The notes beneath the pieces were generated by a model. The model saw nothing but the letters and a program-made list of their open reading frames with translations, was not told where the DNA came from and made no database searches. From Lacinutrix sp. 5H-3-7-4 (lineage in GTDB: Bacteria > Bacteroidota > Bacteroidia > Flavobacteriales > Flavobacteriaceae), in contig NC_015638.1 of the NCBI RefSeq assembly GCF_000211855.2, forward strand, positions 2,887,001-2,951,000: 64,000 nucleotides of DNA, in the 5' to 3' direction. Positions 56,790 to 64,000 of the stretch are shown here, piece by piece; position 1 is the stretch's first letter; each line of letters opens with the position of its first letter. Made by a program: the position numbers and the translations under genes.

Positions 56790-56929
56790 GAATAAACTAT
56801 ATGAAATATTTATACAGAAAAGCGTTTTGTTTAATAATGCTTAAAAAAGGACATCTATAACTAGTGAAAGTTTGTTAATAACTCCTTGCAAATTATAGCT
56901 GCAAAATTCTAAAATACAAATTGAATTTT

Positions 56930-56937
56930 TAACTTTG
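56930..56937 (+). promoter_or_regulatory. Candidate -7 element for dnaX
   Basis: TAACTTTG matches TAnnTTTG, 61 bases upstream of the ATG at 56999. No TTG at the -33 distance. Confidence 0.4.
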
Positions 56938-56998
56938 TTATTCTAAAAAATCACCTTTAAAAAGTATCTTAAAAGTACAAAATTTAGCAAGAATATAA

Positions 56999-58087
56999 AT
57001 GGAACACTTTGTAGTATCGGCAAGAAAATACAGACCACAAACATTTAAAGATGTTGTTGGGCAATCTGCCATTACAAATACTTTGCTAAACGCTATAGAT
57101 AATAATCACTTAGCACAAGCCTTATTGTTTACCGGACCACGAGGTGTAGGTAAAACCAGTTGTGCTCGTATTTTGGCTAAAATGATTAATAGTGATGGTA
57201 CAGAATCTAACGAGGAAGATTTTGCTTTTAATATTTTTGAACTTGATGCTGCTTCAAACAACTCGGTAGACGATATTAGAAGTTTAACAGATCAGGTACG
57301 TATTCCTCCACAAGTTGGAAAATACAAAGTTTATATTATTGACGAGGTACACATGCTATCTCAAGCCGCTTTTAATGCTTTTTTAAAAACTTTAGAAGAA
57401 CCGCCAAAGCATTGTATATTTATTCTTGCAACTACAGAAAAGCATAAAATAATACCTACAATTTTATCACGTTGTCAAATTTTCGATTTTAAACGTATTA
57501 CTGTAAAAGACGCCAAAGAATATTTAAAATATATTGCACAAGAACAAGGTATAAATGCAGAGGATGATGCTTTACATATTATAGCTCAAAAAGCAGATGG
57601 CGCTATGCGTGATGCTTTATCTATTTTTGATCGTGTTGTAAGTTTTTCGGGAAAAGAATTAACACGACAATCTGTTACAGAAAATTTAAACGTATTAGAT
57701 TACGAAACTTATTTTACAAGTACAGATTTAATTTTAGAAAATAAGATACCAGAATTACTAATACAATTTAATGAAACCTTATCTAAAGGTTTTGATGGAC
57801 ACCATTATATAGCAGGACTAGCATCTCATTTTAGAGATTTATTAGTCTGTAAAAATCCAGCTACTATAGAACTTTTAGAAGTTGGAGATCAAACTAAAGA
57901 AAAATATTTAGAGCAATCTAAAAAAGCTTCTCAAGCCTTTTTATTAAAAGGAATTGAGTTAGCTAACGAAACCGATTTAAAATATAAATCCAGTAAAAAC
58001 CAACGACTACTCGTTGAACTTTGTATCATGCAACTTGCCTCTATCACTTTTGATGGAGATAAAAAAAAAATAGCAGTCGGTACATAA
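56999..58087 (+). CDS. dnaX: DNA polymerase III subunit gamma (short DnaX product; 0 frame)
   Basis: This 362-residue product is the AAA+ part of DnaX, the clamp-loader motor. It has Walker A GPRGVGKTS (about 43-51), the DELDAASNNSVDDIR region, IIDEVHMLS and the sensor ATTEKHKIIPTILSRCQ. The four zinc-binding cysteines of other bacterial DnaX proteins are absent, as in other flavobacteria. The frame ends shortly after a run of ten As (58061-58070): three Lys codons, then IAVGT and a stop. The typical DnaX C-terminus continues in the -1 frame downstream. So this is either the short gamma form with full-length tau made by slippage, or a gene whose A-run is miscounted by one base. Confidence 0.9.
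   Translation: MEHFVVSARKYRPQTFKDVVGQSAITNTLLNAIDNNHLAQALLFTGPRGVGKTSCARILAKMINSDGTESNEEDFAFNIFELDAASNNSVDDIRSLTDQVRIPPQVGKYKVYIIDEVHMLSQAAFNAFLKTLEEPPKHCIFILATTEKHKIIPTILSRCQIFDFKRITVKDAKEYLKYIAQEQGINAEDDALHIIAQKADGAMRDALSIFDRVVSFSGKELTRQSVTENLNVLDYETYFTSTDLILENKIPELLIQFNETLSKGFDGHHYIAGLASHFRDLLVCKNPATIELLEVGDQTKEKYLEQSKKASQAFLLKGIELANETDLKYKSSKNQRLLVELCIMQLASITFDGDKKKIAVGT
58061..58070 (+). other. A10 tract, candidate programmed slippage site in dnaX
   Basis: Ten consecutive As follow GATGGAGAT. One extra A (or two fewer) in the RNA, or -1 ribosomal slippage on AAA codons, joins the gamma frame to the C-terminal frame. A GGAG lies a few bases upstream (58055-58058). In Thermus a run of nine As in dnaX causes transcriptional slippage, and E. 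coli dnaX uses -1 frameshifting at A-AAA-AAG. Confidence 0.6.
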
Positions 58088-58728
58088 TTCCACCATCCTA
58101 TTTTAAACGTGTAGGTATTACGCCTATTCCGGTAAAAAAAGTAGAACAAACTACAAACGCTCCTGTAGAAAATAAACCACAATCTGTAGTATCTACTAAA
58201 CAACCTATATTAAATACGGCAGATACAGCAACAAAAACTGCTCCTAAAATAATACTTAATAGCGGTAAAAAACCAACATCTGGATTGTCTTTAAAAAGTA
58301 TTCGAGCTAAAAAAGAGCACGAAATAAAACAAAAAGATAATACTATAGATGAAGAAAACCTACCAAGAGAACCTTTTACTCAAGATGAATTAACCCAAGT
58401 TTGGAACACATTTATTAAAGATATTGAGAAAGAAGGCAAAATGAATCTTGCCGCAATACTCTCAATAGACAAACCAAGATTAAAAGGAACAACAATACAT
58501 TTAACGTTTCCAAATGCCACTAATAAAGTAGAGGTTGAAAGACAATCGTACGATTTGCTTCAATTTTTACGCAAAACATTAAGAAACTTTGATATAAGTC
58601 TGGATATTGATGTTAATGAAGAAATGCAAAAGAAATTTGCTTACACGCCAGAAGAAAAATACGAGAAATTAAAAGAAAAAAACCCTAATATTGAGTTACT
58701 TAGAAAAACTTTCGATTTAGATTTATAA
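58063..58728 (+). CDS. dnaX: Tau-specific C-terminal part of DnaX (reached by -1 frameshift)
   Basis: The -1 frame is open from 58063 to the TAA at 58726-58728. It continues DnaX as NSSRYIIPPSYFKRVG, a Lys/Thr-rich linker, then a conserved domain with LPREPFTQDELTQVW and the final LLRKTFDLDL typical of the flavobacterial DnaX C-terminus. There is no ATG near its beginning, only TTG codons, so it is not a convincing independent gene. Joined to the 0 frame it would make a tau of about 576 residues, of the normal length for the family. It lacks its own promoter or leader. Confidence 0.75.
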   Translation, partial: KKNSSRYIIPPSYFKRVGITPIPVKKVEQTTNAPVENKPQSVVSTKQPILNTADTATKTAPKIILNSGKKPTSGLSLKSIRAKKEHEIKQKDNTIDEENLPREPFTQDELTQVWNTFIKDIEKEGKMNLAAILSIDKPRLKGTTIHLTFPNATNKVEVERQSYDLLQFLRKTLRNFDISLDIDVNEEMQKKFAYTPEEKYEKLKEKNPNIELLRKTFDLDL

Positions 58729-58782
58729 TTCTTTTCACTTCAAATTAACTATCTTTAAATCTATTTTTATTTATTTTTTAAA

Positions 58783-59343
58783 ATGAAAAACATCTTATTC
58801 CTTCTAGCTATTATAAGTGTATTTTTTGTGAGTTGTGACGGTAAAGAACGTGTACATAAAAGTAATACACAAGTGTTAAAAGAACACAAATTATTAGATT
58901 CTTTCTCTAAAGTTGTAAAATATTTTCCAGAAAAATACTCTGAAAATGAAATAGATACACTTTTTAGTAATGGACACCGTATAAAAATAAAAAGCTTCTC
59001 AAATATGGAAGACAGTTATTTAAACGAGTTTACAAACAATAATATCACATACAAACACTATTATAGAGATACAAAAGCTTTAATTACTGTAACTAACAAC
59101 TCTATGATTTTTAATGAAATTATAGACAAAAATTTTATTTTAAATATAGATGACACCTACAAAAGCTTTTTTAATAAATCTATTTTACAAGGTGTTTGGC
59201 TTAATGAAGCTGAATCTTTAAATAAAAAAAATATAAGTATAGATATAACATTTTGTAAACCAGAAACAGATTGGTGTGAGTATTTTACCCTACAAATTGA
59301 AGCTAACGGAAATTACAAACTAAAAAATGTTACAAAAGAATAA
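58783..59343 (+). CDS. Lipoprotein of unknown function
   Basis: This 186-residue protein is a lipoprotein (lipobox FVSC, Cys18) with a domain of mixed charge containing DSFSKVVKYFPEKYSENEID near 40-59 and no recognisable family. It ends 11 bases before miaE on the same strand, so the two may be cotranscribed. A near-consensus TATCTTTA lies 26 bases before its ATG. Confidence 0.8.
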   Translation: MKNILFLLAIISVFFVSCDGKERVHKSNTQVLKEHKLLDSFSKVVKYFPEKYSENEIDTLFSNGHRIKIKSFSNMEDSYLNEFTNNNITYKHYYRDTKALITVTNNSMIFNEIIDKNFILNIDDTYKSFFNKSILQGVWLNEAESLNKKNISIDITFCKPETDWCEYFTLQIEANGNYKLKNVTKE

Positions 59344-59354
59344 ACTAATAAAAT

Positions 59355-59936
59355 ATGTTAGGACTTAAATTACCAACAGATCCTCGTTGGGTAAATATTG
59401 TAGAAAAAAATATTGAAGATATTTTAACAGATCATGCTTTTTGCGAGCAAAAAGCAACTAGTACTGCAATTTCTTTAATTGTAAGCTTTCCTGAGTACAC
59501 AGATTTGGTACAAGAAATGGTTGCCTTAGTAAAAGAAGAAATTAGCCATTTTAAAATGGTACACGATTTAATTTTAGAAAACGGTTGGGTTTTAGGTCGT
59601 GATCGTAAAGATGAGTATGTTGCTAAGTTACTTCAGTTTTTTCCTAAAGGAGGCAGTAGAACAACGCAATTAGTACATAGGCTACTTTACGCTGCTTTAA
59701 TTGAAGCTAGAAGCTGTGAACGCTTTAGGTTGCTTAGTGAAGAATTAGAAGATAAAGAGTTAGCAGAGTTTTATAGAAAATTAATGGTGAGTGAAGCAAA
59801 CCATTATACTATGTTTTTAGGTTTTGCTAGACAATATGGTGATAGAAAAGAAGTAGATAAAAAATGGCAAGCTTTATTAGATTTTGAAGCCGAAATAATG
59901 AAAGATTTAAGTAAAAGTGAAACAATACATGGCTAA
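59355..59936 (+). CDS. miaE: tRNA-(ms(2)io(6)A)-hydroxylase
   Basis: This 193-residue protein belongs to the ferritin-like MiaE family, which hydroxylates the isopentenyl group of the modified A37 of some tRNAs. The di-iron ligands can be seen as the conserved Glu and ExxH motifs: VKEEISHFKMV (about 78-88), LIEARSCERF (about 115-124) and VSEANHYTMF (about 145-154). Length is normal. It follows a lipoprotein gene and is followed by a bidirectional terminator. Confidence 0.93.
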   Translation: MLGLKLPTDPRWVNIVEKNIEDILTDHAFCEQKATSTAISLIVSFPEYTDLVQEMVALVKEEISHFKMVHDLILENGWVLGRDRKDEYVAKLLQFFPKGGSRTTQLVHRLLYAALIEARSCERFRLLSEELEDKELAEFYRKLMVSEANHYTMFLGFARQYGDRKEVDKKWQALLDFEAEIMKDLSKSETIHG

Positions 59937-59966
59937 ATAACCATTATATCAACATATATTAAACAT

Positions 59967-60005
59967 AAAAAAACGCCAAAACATTTAATGCTTTGGCGTT
60001 TTTTA
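59967..60005. terminator. Bidirectional terminator between miaE and the porin-like gene
   Basis: The stem AACGCCAAA / TTTGGCGTT (59972-59980 with 59992-60000) with A- and T-runs. Confidence 0.85.
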
Positions 60006-60022
60006 GTTTAATTTATTGTTGG

Positions 60023-60553
60023 TTAAAACTTAAGACCAAAACCAATTTGCATATTAGTGTTAATAGCATCTAATTCTGTTTCGTCATCAAATATATTTGT
60101 TAGCCCATAAGAATATCTAAAATCTAAGAAAAACTCATCAGATAACATATACTCTATTCCTCCTATACCAGAAAAAGCAAAGTTTTTTAAACCATCTTCA
60201 TAATCATGAGTTTTTAAACTTGCTTGCGGTCCTACTCCAATAGCGAATCTATCACCAATTTTGTATTTGAATACAATAGGCATTTGTAAATAATCTATTT
60301 TAATACCTTCATCATTTGCACCTTCAGCCGAAAACTGAATTTCTGGTGCAATTGCTAAACTATTAGATAAAGAGTATTCGCCAAAAAAGCCAATAGCGAA
60401 ACCATTTCTATGTTTATTTGCAAATCCTGTTGGGTCTGGATCAAAATCTAAGTTTGAAATATTATAACCAGCACGTACACCATAAAGTGCGTTTTGAGAA
60501 AAGCCGTAGATTGTACAAAGTAAAAAGGCTAATAAGAGTACAGTTTTTTTCAT
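60023..60553 (-). CDS. Porin-family outer-membrane beta-barrel protein
   Basis: This 176-residue protein has a signal peptide (MKKTVLLLAFLLCTIYGFSQ) and an outer-membrane beta-barrel pattern of alternating hydrophobic and aromatic strands, including RAGYNISNLDF and a C-terminal strand ending in Phe (MQIGFGLKF). The size and layout match the OmpA-like/PorT-related eight-stranded porin family. Its promoter region has a TAGCTTTG element and a triple 9-bp tandem repeat in the predicted 5' untranslated region. Function is probably structural or transport, but not known. Confidence 0.88.
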   Translation of the reverse strand: MKKTVLLLAFLLCTIYGFSQNALYGVRAGYNISNLDFDPDPTGFANKHRNGFAIGFFGEYSLSNSLAIAPEIQFSAEGANDEGIKIDYLQMPIVFKYKIGDRFAIGVGPQASLKTHDYEDGLKNFAFSGIGGIEYMLSDEFFLDFRYSYGLTNIFDDETELDAINTNMQIGFGLKF

Positions 60554-60573
60554 AAAAAAAATATGTTTTTTGT

Positions 60574-60600
60574 TAGTTTATATAGTTTATATAGTTTATA
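60574..60600 (-). repeat. Three perfect tandem copies of a 9-bp repeat in the porin leader
   Basis: TAGTTTATA occurs at 60574-60582, 60583-60591 and 60592-60600, between the candidate -7 element and the porin start codon, so it would be part of the mRNA leader. It does not create a frame problem because it is not coding. Confidence 0.7.
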
Positions 60601-60604
60601 TATA

Positions 60605-60612
60605 CAAAGCTA
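60605..60612 (-). promoter_or_regulatory. Candidate -7 element for the porin-like gene
   Basis: TAGCTTTG on the minus strand matches TAnnTTTG. It is 51 bases upstream of the ATG at 60553, with the tandem repeat between. Confidence 0.5.
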
Positions 60613-60660
60613 ATATATATTAAATTTAACTAATATTAAATAATAAAAAGATAAAGTGTA

Positions 60661-61572
60661 TTATTTTAACTGTGTATGGCTTAAAACGGTGTCATTATGT
60701 ATACTTTTTATAATACCATCAGCTAATCCTATTTTTGGTACATATATATCTTTTGCTCCACACCACTTCATTGCAGATAGATAGATACGTGTCGCGGGAA
60801 TAATAACATCTGCTCTATCTTGATTTAAACCTAATTGCGTGATGCGTTCTTCATAAGAATGAGTTTGAAGCATATTGTAGTACGACGTCAAATAAAAGTA
60901 AGTTAACGGTTTGCCCATTGCTTTACCAGATACTTTAAATATCTTATTTATATTACCTCCAGAGCCTATAACATCAATTTTATCGTATTTTTTTGTGTGC
61001 GTTTTTATCCATAGTTCTAAATCCTGCCAAGTTTCTTTTTTTACAATATCATTTAACAAACGTACTGTTCCTATTTTAAAAGATTTTGATATAATTTTTT
61101 CACCACGATAAATTACACTAAACTCTGTACTACCACCACCAACATCTACATATAAATACGTTTTTGCTTTATCTATAAATGTATGAAGATCTGTAGCTGC
61201 TATAATTGCCGCTTCTTCTTCTCCTTCAATAATGTCTATTGGTATACCTGTGCTTTTTAAAATTTTGTTAGCTACTACTTGTCCGTTTTTAGCTTCACGC
61301 ATTGCAGATGTTGCACAGGCTTTAAATTTTTCAACTTTATGAGATTTCATTAATAGCCTAAAAGCCTGCATAGTGTCTAACATGCGCTCTGTGTTTTCTG
61401 GAGAAATTTCTTCGTTCAAAAAAACATCTGCTCCTAAGCGTATTGGTACTCTAACCAACGAACTTTTTTTAAAAGTTGCTGGCTTATCTTTTTCTTCAAT
61501 TATGTTAGCTATAAGTAATCTCACGGCATTAGATCCAATATCTATTGCTGCGAATTTTTTTATTTTTAGCAT
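60661..61572 (-). CDS. Ppx/GppA phosphatase family protein (exopolyphosphatase-like)
   Basis: This 303-residue protein has the ASKHA phosphate-binding fold: KFAAIDIGSNAVRLL at the N-terminus (about 6-20), the second motif YVDVGGGSTEFS (about 140-151) and a DVIGSGGNINK motif near 195. It is a short Ppx/GppA protein without the C-terminal HD-like domain. It is expected to hydrolyse polyphosphate or pppGpp. Its start overlaps the ppk1 stop by seven bases, and it is the last gene of the sixA-ppk1-ppx cluster. Confidence 0.92.
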   Translation of the reverse strand: MLKIKKFAAIDIGSNAVRLLIANIIEEKDKPATFKKSSLVRVPIRLGADVFLNEEISPENTERMLDTMQAFRLLMKSHKVEKFKACATSAMREAKNGQVVANKILKSTGIPIDIIEGEEEAAIIAATDLHTFIDKAKTYLYVDVGGGSTEFSVIYRGEKIISKSFKIGTVRLLNDIVKKETWQDLELWIKTHTKKYDKIDVIGSGGNINKIFKVSGKAMGKPLTYFYLTSYYNMLQTHSYEERITQLGLNQDRADVIIPATRIYLSAMKWCGAKDIYVPKIGLADGIIKSIHNDTVLSHTQLK

Positions 61573-63629
61573 TCGTTTAATTTATTTTTATAATAGTCGT
61601 AGGTTGCGAATTGGGCTCTTACTTTTTCTTTGTCGTTGCGCTTATATATATTTTTTTGTTTAGCATCTATTATTCTTGCTTTAACATTATCATTCCAACA
61701 AATATTAAAAGTATCTATTAATTCTTCTTTTATACTAGCATCGTAAATTGGGCAACTTACTTCTACTCTATTATCAATATTCCTAGTCATCCAGTCTGCC
61801 GAAGAGATGTATACTTTTTCATCGTTATTATTACAAAATACATAAAGCCTAGTATGTTCTAAAAACTTATCTATTATACTTACAACTTCAATATTTTCAC
61901 TCATACCTTTTACACCAGGAATTAAACAACAAATTCCTCTAACAATCATTTGTATTTTTACACCTGCGTTACTGGCCTCATATAATTTATCTATCATTTT
62001 ATAACTAGATATACTATTCATTTTTAGTCTTATATAAGCTGGTTTACCTTCTTTTTTATTTTTAATTTCTTTATTTATTAAATTAAAAAAAGCATTTTGC
62101 GTATAATGTGGTGATGTAATAATGTGCTTATAGCGATACATTTTATAGTTTACAGAAAAGAAATTAAAAACTTTGTTTACGTCTTTTAATATTTTTTGGT
62201 TTGATGTAAATAAAGTATAATCTGTATAAATTTTTGCAGTAGACTCGTTAAAATTCCCTGTACTTATAAAGCCATATCGTACTAATTTAGGTCCTTCTTC
62301 TCTTTCTATAACACACATTTTACTGTGCACTTTTAAACCTTGTACTCCAAATATTAATTGTATGCCTTCACGTTGCATTTGTTCTGCATATTCAATATTG
62401 GCTTGTTCATCAAAACGTGCTTGAATCTCCATTGAAACAGTAACTTTTTTACCGTTAATTGCAGCGTTAATTAGCGAGCTGGCAACATGAGAAATTTGTG
62501 CCAGCCTGTAAATTGTAATTTTTATGCTTTTTACTTGAGGGTCTAATGCTGCTTCACGTAAAAACTTTACAATGTATGCAAAGGTATGATATGGTGTGTA
62601 TTGTAAATAATCTTTTTTTGAAATTGCTTTAAATATGCTGTTTTCTAATCCTAAGTTTTTAACGGGTAAAGCTGTAATTTTATCATATAACAAATCTGTT
62701 CTTCCTAAGCTTGGAAAATTCATATAATCACGACGGTTGTGATATCGACCTCCAGGTATAATACTGTCTGAAGATTCTATACTCATTTTATCCATTAAAA
62801 AATCTAGTGTATGTTTATCTATACTTTTATCGTAAACAAAACGAACCGGTTGGCCATCTTGCCTATCTTTTACACTATTACTAATTTTTTCCATAAAACT
62901 TTTACTTAAATCACTTTCTAAGTCAAGCTCTGCATCACGTGTAATTTTTATCATATGTGCCGATATAGAATTATACTCGAAAATATTGAAAATATCATCT
63001 AAACAGAAACGTAATAAATCGTCTAAAATAATAATAGACTGTTTTCCATTCTCTTCTGGAAGTTCTACAAAACGATCCATGTTTTTGGAGATTTCTATAA
63101 GCGCATATTGGTGCTCTCCATTTTCTAAACTCATATTTATTGCAAGATATGCTGCGCTATCCTTAAGATTTGGTATTGCTGCATCTTCATTTAAAATTAT
63201 AGTTACTAAAGCAGGACTTACATGCTGAATGAAATAATTTTTTATAAAAGATTTTTGAGTATTACTTATTTGTTTTTCGGTGATAATAAATATGTTTTCA
63301 GATTTTAATTTTTGCTGAATATTATTTAAAATCTTTAAGCTTTCAGCTTGTTTTTTTATTACTGTTTGAGTAATAATTTCTAATAATTCTGAAGCTCTTA
63401 TACCTCCTAATTGACTTTTTCCTTCTTTTCCAGCTTCGTCTATACGTTTTACTGTTGCATATCTAACTTTAAAAAATTCATCTAAATTATTAGAAAAAAT
63501 CCCTAAAAAACGAAGACGTTCAATTAATGGAACGTTCTCATCTGATGCTTCCTGCAGCACTCTTTCATTAAATTGTAACCAACTTAATTCTCTATTAATA
63601 TAGCTGAAATTAGAAGTTTTTTTAATCAT
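61566..63629 (-). CDS. ppk1: Polyphosphate kinase 1
   Basis: This 687-residue enzyme makes inorganic polyphosphate from ATP. It has the N-terminal FINRELSWLQFNERVL-type motif (INRELSWLQFN, about 7-17), NNLDEFFKVR, and two PLD-type catalytic regions with the phosphorylated His in LKVHSKMCVIER and a second His in FLEHTRLYVF. Length and motif order are normal. The gene starts just after a probable sixA gene and overlaps ppx by seven bases; a TATATTTG -7 element lies about 20 bases upstream of its ATG. Confidence 0.96.
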   Translation of the reverse strand: MIKKTSNFSYINRELSWLQFNERVLQEASDENVPLIERLRFLGIFSNNLDEFFKVRYATVKRIDEAGKEGKSQLGGIRASELLEIITQTVIKKQAESLKILNNIQQKLKSENIFIITEKQISNTQKSFIKNYFIQHVSPALVTIILNEDAAIPNLKDSAAYLAINMSLENGEHQYALIEISKNMDRFVELPEENGKQSIIILDDLLRFCLDDIFNIFEYNSISAHMIKITRDAELDLESDLSKSFMEKISNSVKDRQDGQPVRFVYDKSIDKHTLDFLMDKMSIESSDSIIPGGRYHNRRDYMNFPSLGRTDLLYDKITALPVKNLGLENSIFKAISKKDYLQYTPYHTFAYIVKFLREAALDPQVKSIKITIYRLAQISHVASSLINAAINGKKVTVSMEIQARFDEQANIEYAEQMQREGIQLIFGVQGLKVHSKMCVIEREEGPKLVRYGFISTGNFNESTAKIYTDYTLFTSNQKILKDVNKVFNFFSVNYKMYRYKHIITSPHYTQNAFFNLINKEIKNKKEGKPAYIRLKMNSISSYKMIDKLYEASNAGVKIQMIVRGICCLIPGVKGMSENIEVVSIIDKFLEHTRLYVFCNNNDEKVYISSADWMTRNIDNRVEVSCPIYDASIKEELIDTFNICWNDNVKARIIDAKQKNIYKRNDKEKVRAQFATYDYYKNKLNEC

Positions 63630-63648
63630 TTAATTATAAATTTTTTAA

Positions 63649-63656
63649 CAAATATA
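63649..63656 (-). promoter_or_regulatory. Candidate -7 element for ppk1
   Basis: TATATTTG on the minus strand, 20 bases upstream of the ATG at 63629, matches TAnnTTTG and lies between sixA and ppk1. Confidence 0.45.
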
Positions 63657-63667
63657 TTATAGTTTTC

Positions 63668-64000
63668 TTATTTAAGGTGTTTTGGAAAAAGTATTGTTTT
63701 AGTTTCTCCTTTTTTTATGTTTTCCCATTTATCTGTAGCAAAGTGAATTTCCACAAAACCAGAAGTTGTTATGTTATCTATAGCTTTACTTCCATAGGTA
63801 TTTGCTATATTGGTTAGCGCATTATTATGTCCAAAAACAAGCAGTTTATCGATAGAATTATTACAAGATTTTAAAACGTTCAATAAAGACTGACCTGAAA
63901 AATCATAAACTTCATTATTTATTAAAAAATTTACTTTTTTAAGATTTAAGTTTTCAATAAAAATTTTAGCTGTAGTTTTTGCTCGCTCTGCTCCACTACT
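63668..64000 (-). CDS. SixA-like histidine phosphatase (5' end outside window)
   Basis: The minus-strand frame is open from the window edge to the stop at 63668 and gives the last 110 residues of a SixA-type phosphohistidine phosphatase. The motif SSGAERAKTTA (the SxxxRAxxTA signature that follows the N-terminal RHG motif) is visible at the window edge, and the second catalytic His is in LLVFGHNNALTN. The N-terminal RHG motif is beyond the window. It is upstream of ppk1 on the same strand, a common arrangement in Bacteroidota. Confidence 0.88.
   Translation of the reverse strand, partial: SSGAERAKTTAKIFIENLNLKKVNFLINNEVYDFSGQSLLNVLKSCNNSIDKLLVFGHNNALTNIANTYGSKAIDNITTSGFVEIHFATDKWENIKKGETKTILFPKHLK

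Noticed and set aside
58285-58728. Separate gene for the DnaX C-terminal part
   Set aside because: Its first possible start is a TTG inside a sequence that is continuous in the -1 frame back to the A10 run, and it has no promoter or leader. It is better read as the tau part of dnaX.
1-64000. Prophage, insertion sequence, CRISPR array, toxin-antitoxin or defence island
   Set aside because: No integrase, transposase, repeat-spacer array, terminal repeats or known defence gene was seen. Base composition and gene style look even across the window, and the tRNA operon shows no inserted element.

Overview
The window is ordinary chromosomal DNA from a low-GC member of the Bacteroidota, most likely the family Flavobacteriaceae. 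The signs are strong A+T bias, promoters of the TTG-N17-23-TAnnTTTG type, almost no Shine-Dalgarno sequences before start codons, and a family-typical gene set: a DUF5916 outer-membrane protein, a BatA-domain protein, a TIGR02757 protein, a DUF3822-rsmD pair, a DnaX without the zinc-binding cysteines, and a fused aspartokinase-homoserine dehydrogenase. I see no prophage, insertion sequence, CRISPR array, secretion locus or recognisable defence system.

Layout. 1-5890: tail of a probable THUMP-like methyltransferase, then a tight four-gene minus-strand DNA repair operon (MBL exonuclease, ATP-dependent ligase, Lhr-like helicase, metallophosphoesterase). 5999-6524: a 53-residue basic protein and a tRNA operon (Ser-GCT, Pro-TGG, Arg-TCT) with clear promoter and terminator. 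6616-19751: PgpH-like c-di-AMP phosphodiesterase, thiolase, NlpC/P60 peptidase, TPR protein, gyrA, clpC, a small unknown gene, hutH. 19832-31598: TlpA-like lipoprotein, nnr, the thrABC operon, folE, msrA, DUF5916 protein. 31651-38537: lolD, a polytopic membrane protein, a TIGR02757 protein, a soluble GAF-histidine kinase, a DUF6799 protein and an M61 peptidase. 38667-43882: glycosyltransferase, then BatA-domain protein, a dihydroorotase-like protein lacking catalytic residues, a small membrane protein and an esterase in one operon. 43889-47867: an unknown membrane-anchored protein, a PhnP-like hydrolase, a large conserved protein of unknown function with a textbook promoter, and a propeller-like lipoprotein. 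48381-52090: a five-gene minus-strand operon (kdsB, HAD phosphatase, CAT-like acyltransferase, kdnB, PlsC-like acyltransferase), probably for Kdo modification and LPS. 52168-56408: DUF4126 protein, RecD-like helicase, an unknown membrane protein, DUF3822 protein and rsmD. 56458-64000: rnpB, dnaX, a lipoprotein, miaE, a porin-like protein, and a polyphosphate cluster (ppx, ppk1, partial sixA).

Most genes fall into short, tightly packed operons with overlapping or abutting stop and start codons, and several use TTG or GTG starts. The points most worth checking are: dnaX, which is interrupted at a ten-A tract so that full-length tau needs slippage or a corrected base count; the dihydroorotase homologue without its metal ligands; a clpC terminator hairpin that contains a consensus promoter for the next gene; and the kdnB-kdsB operon. 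I found no clear undescribed multi-gene system.
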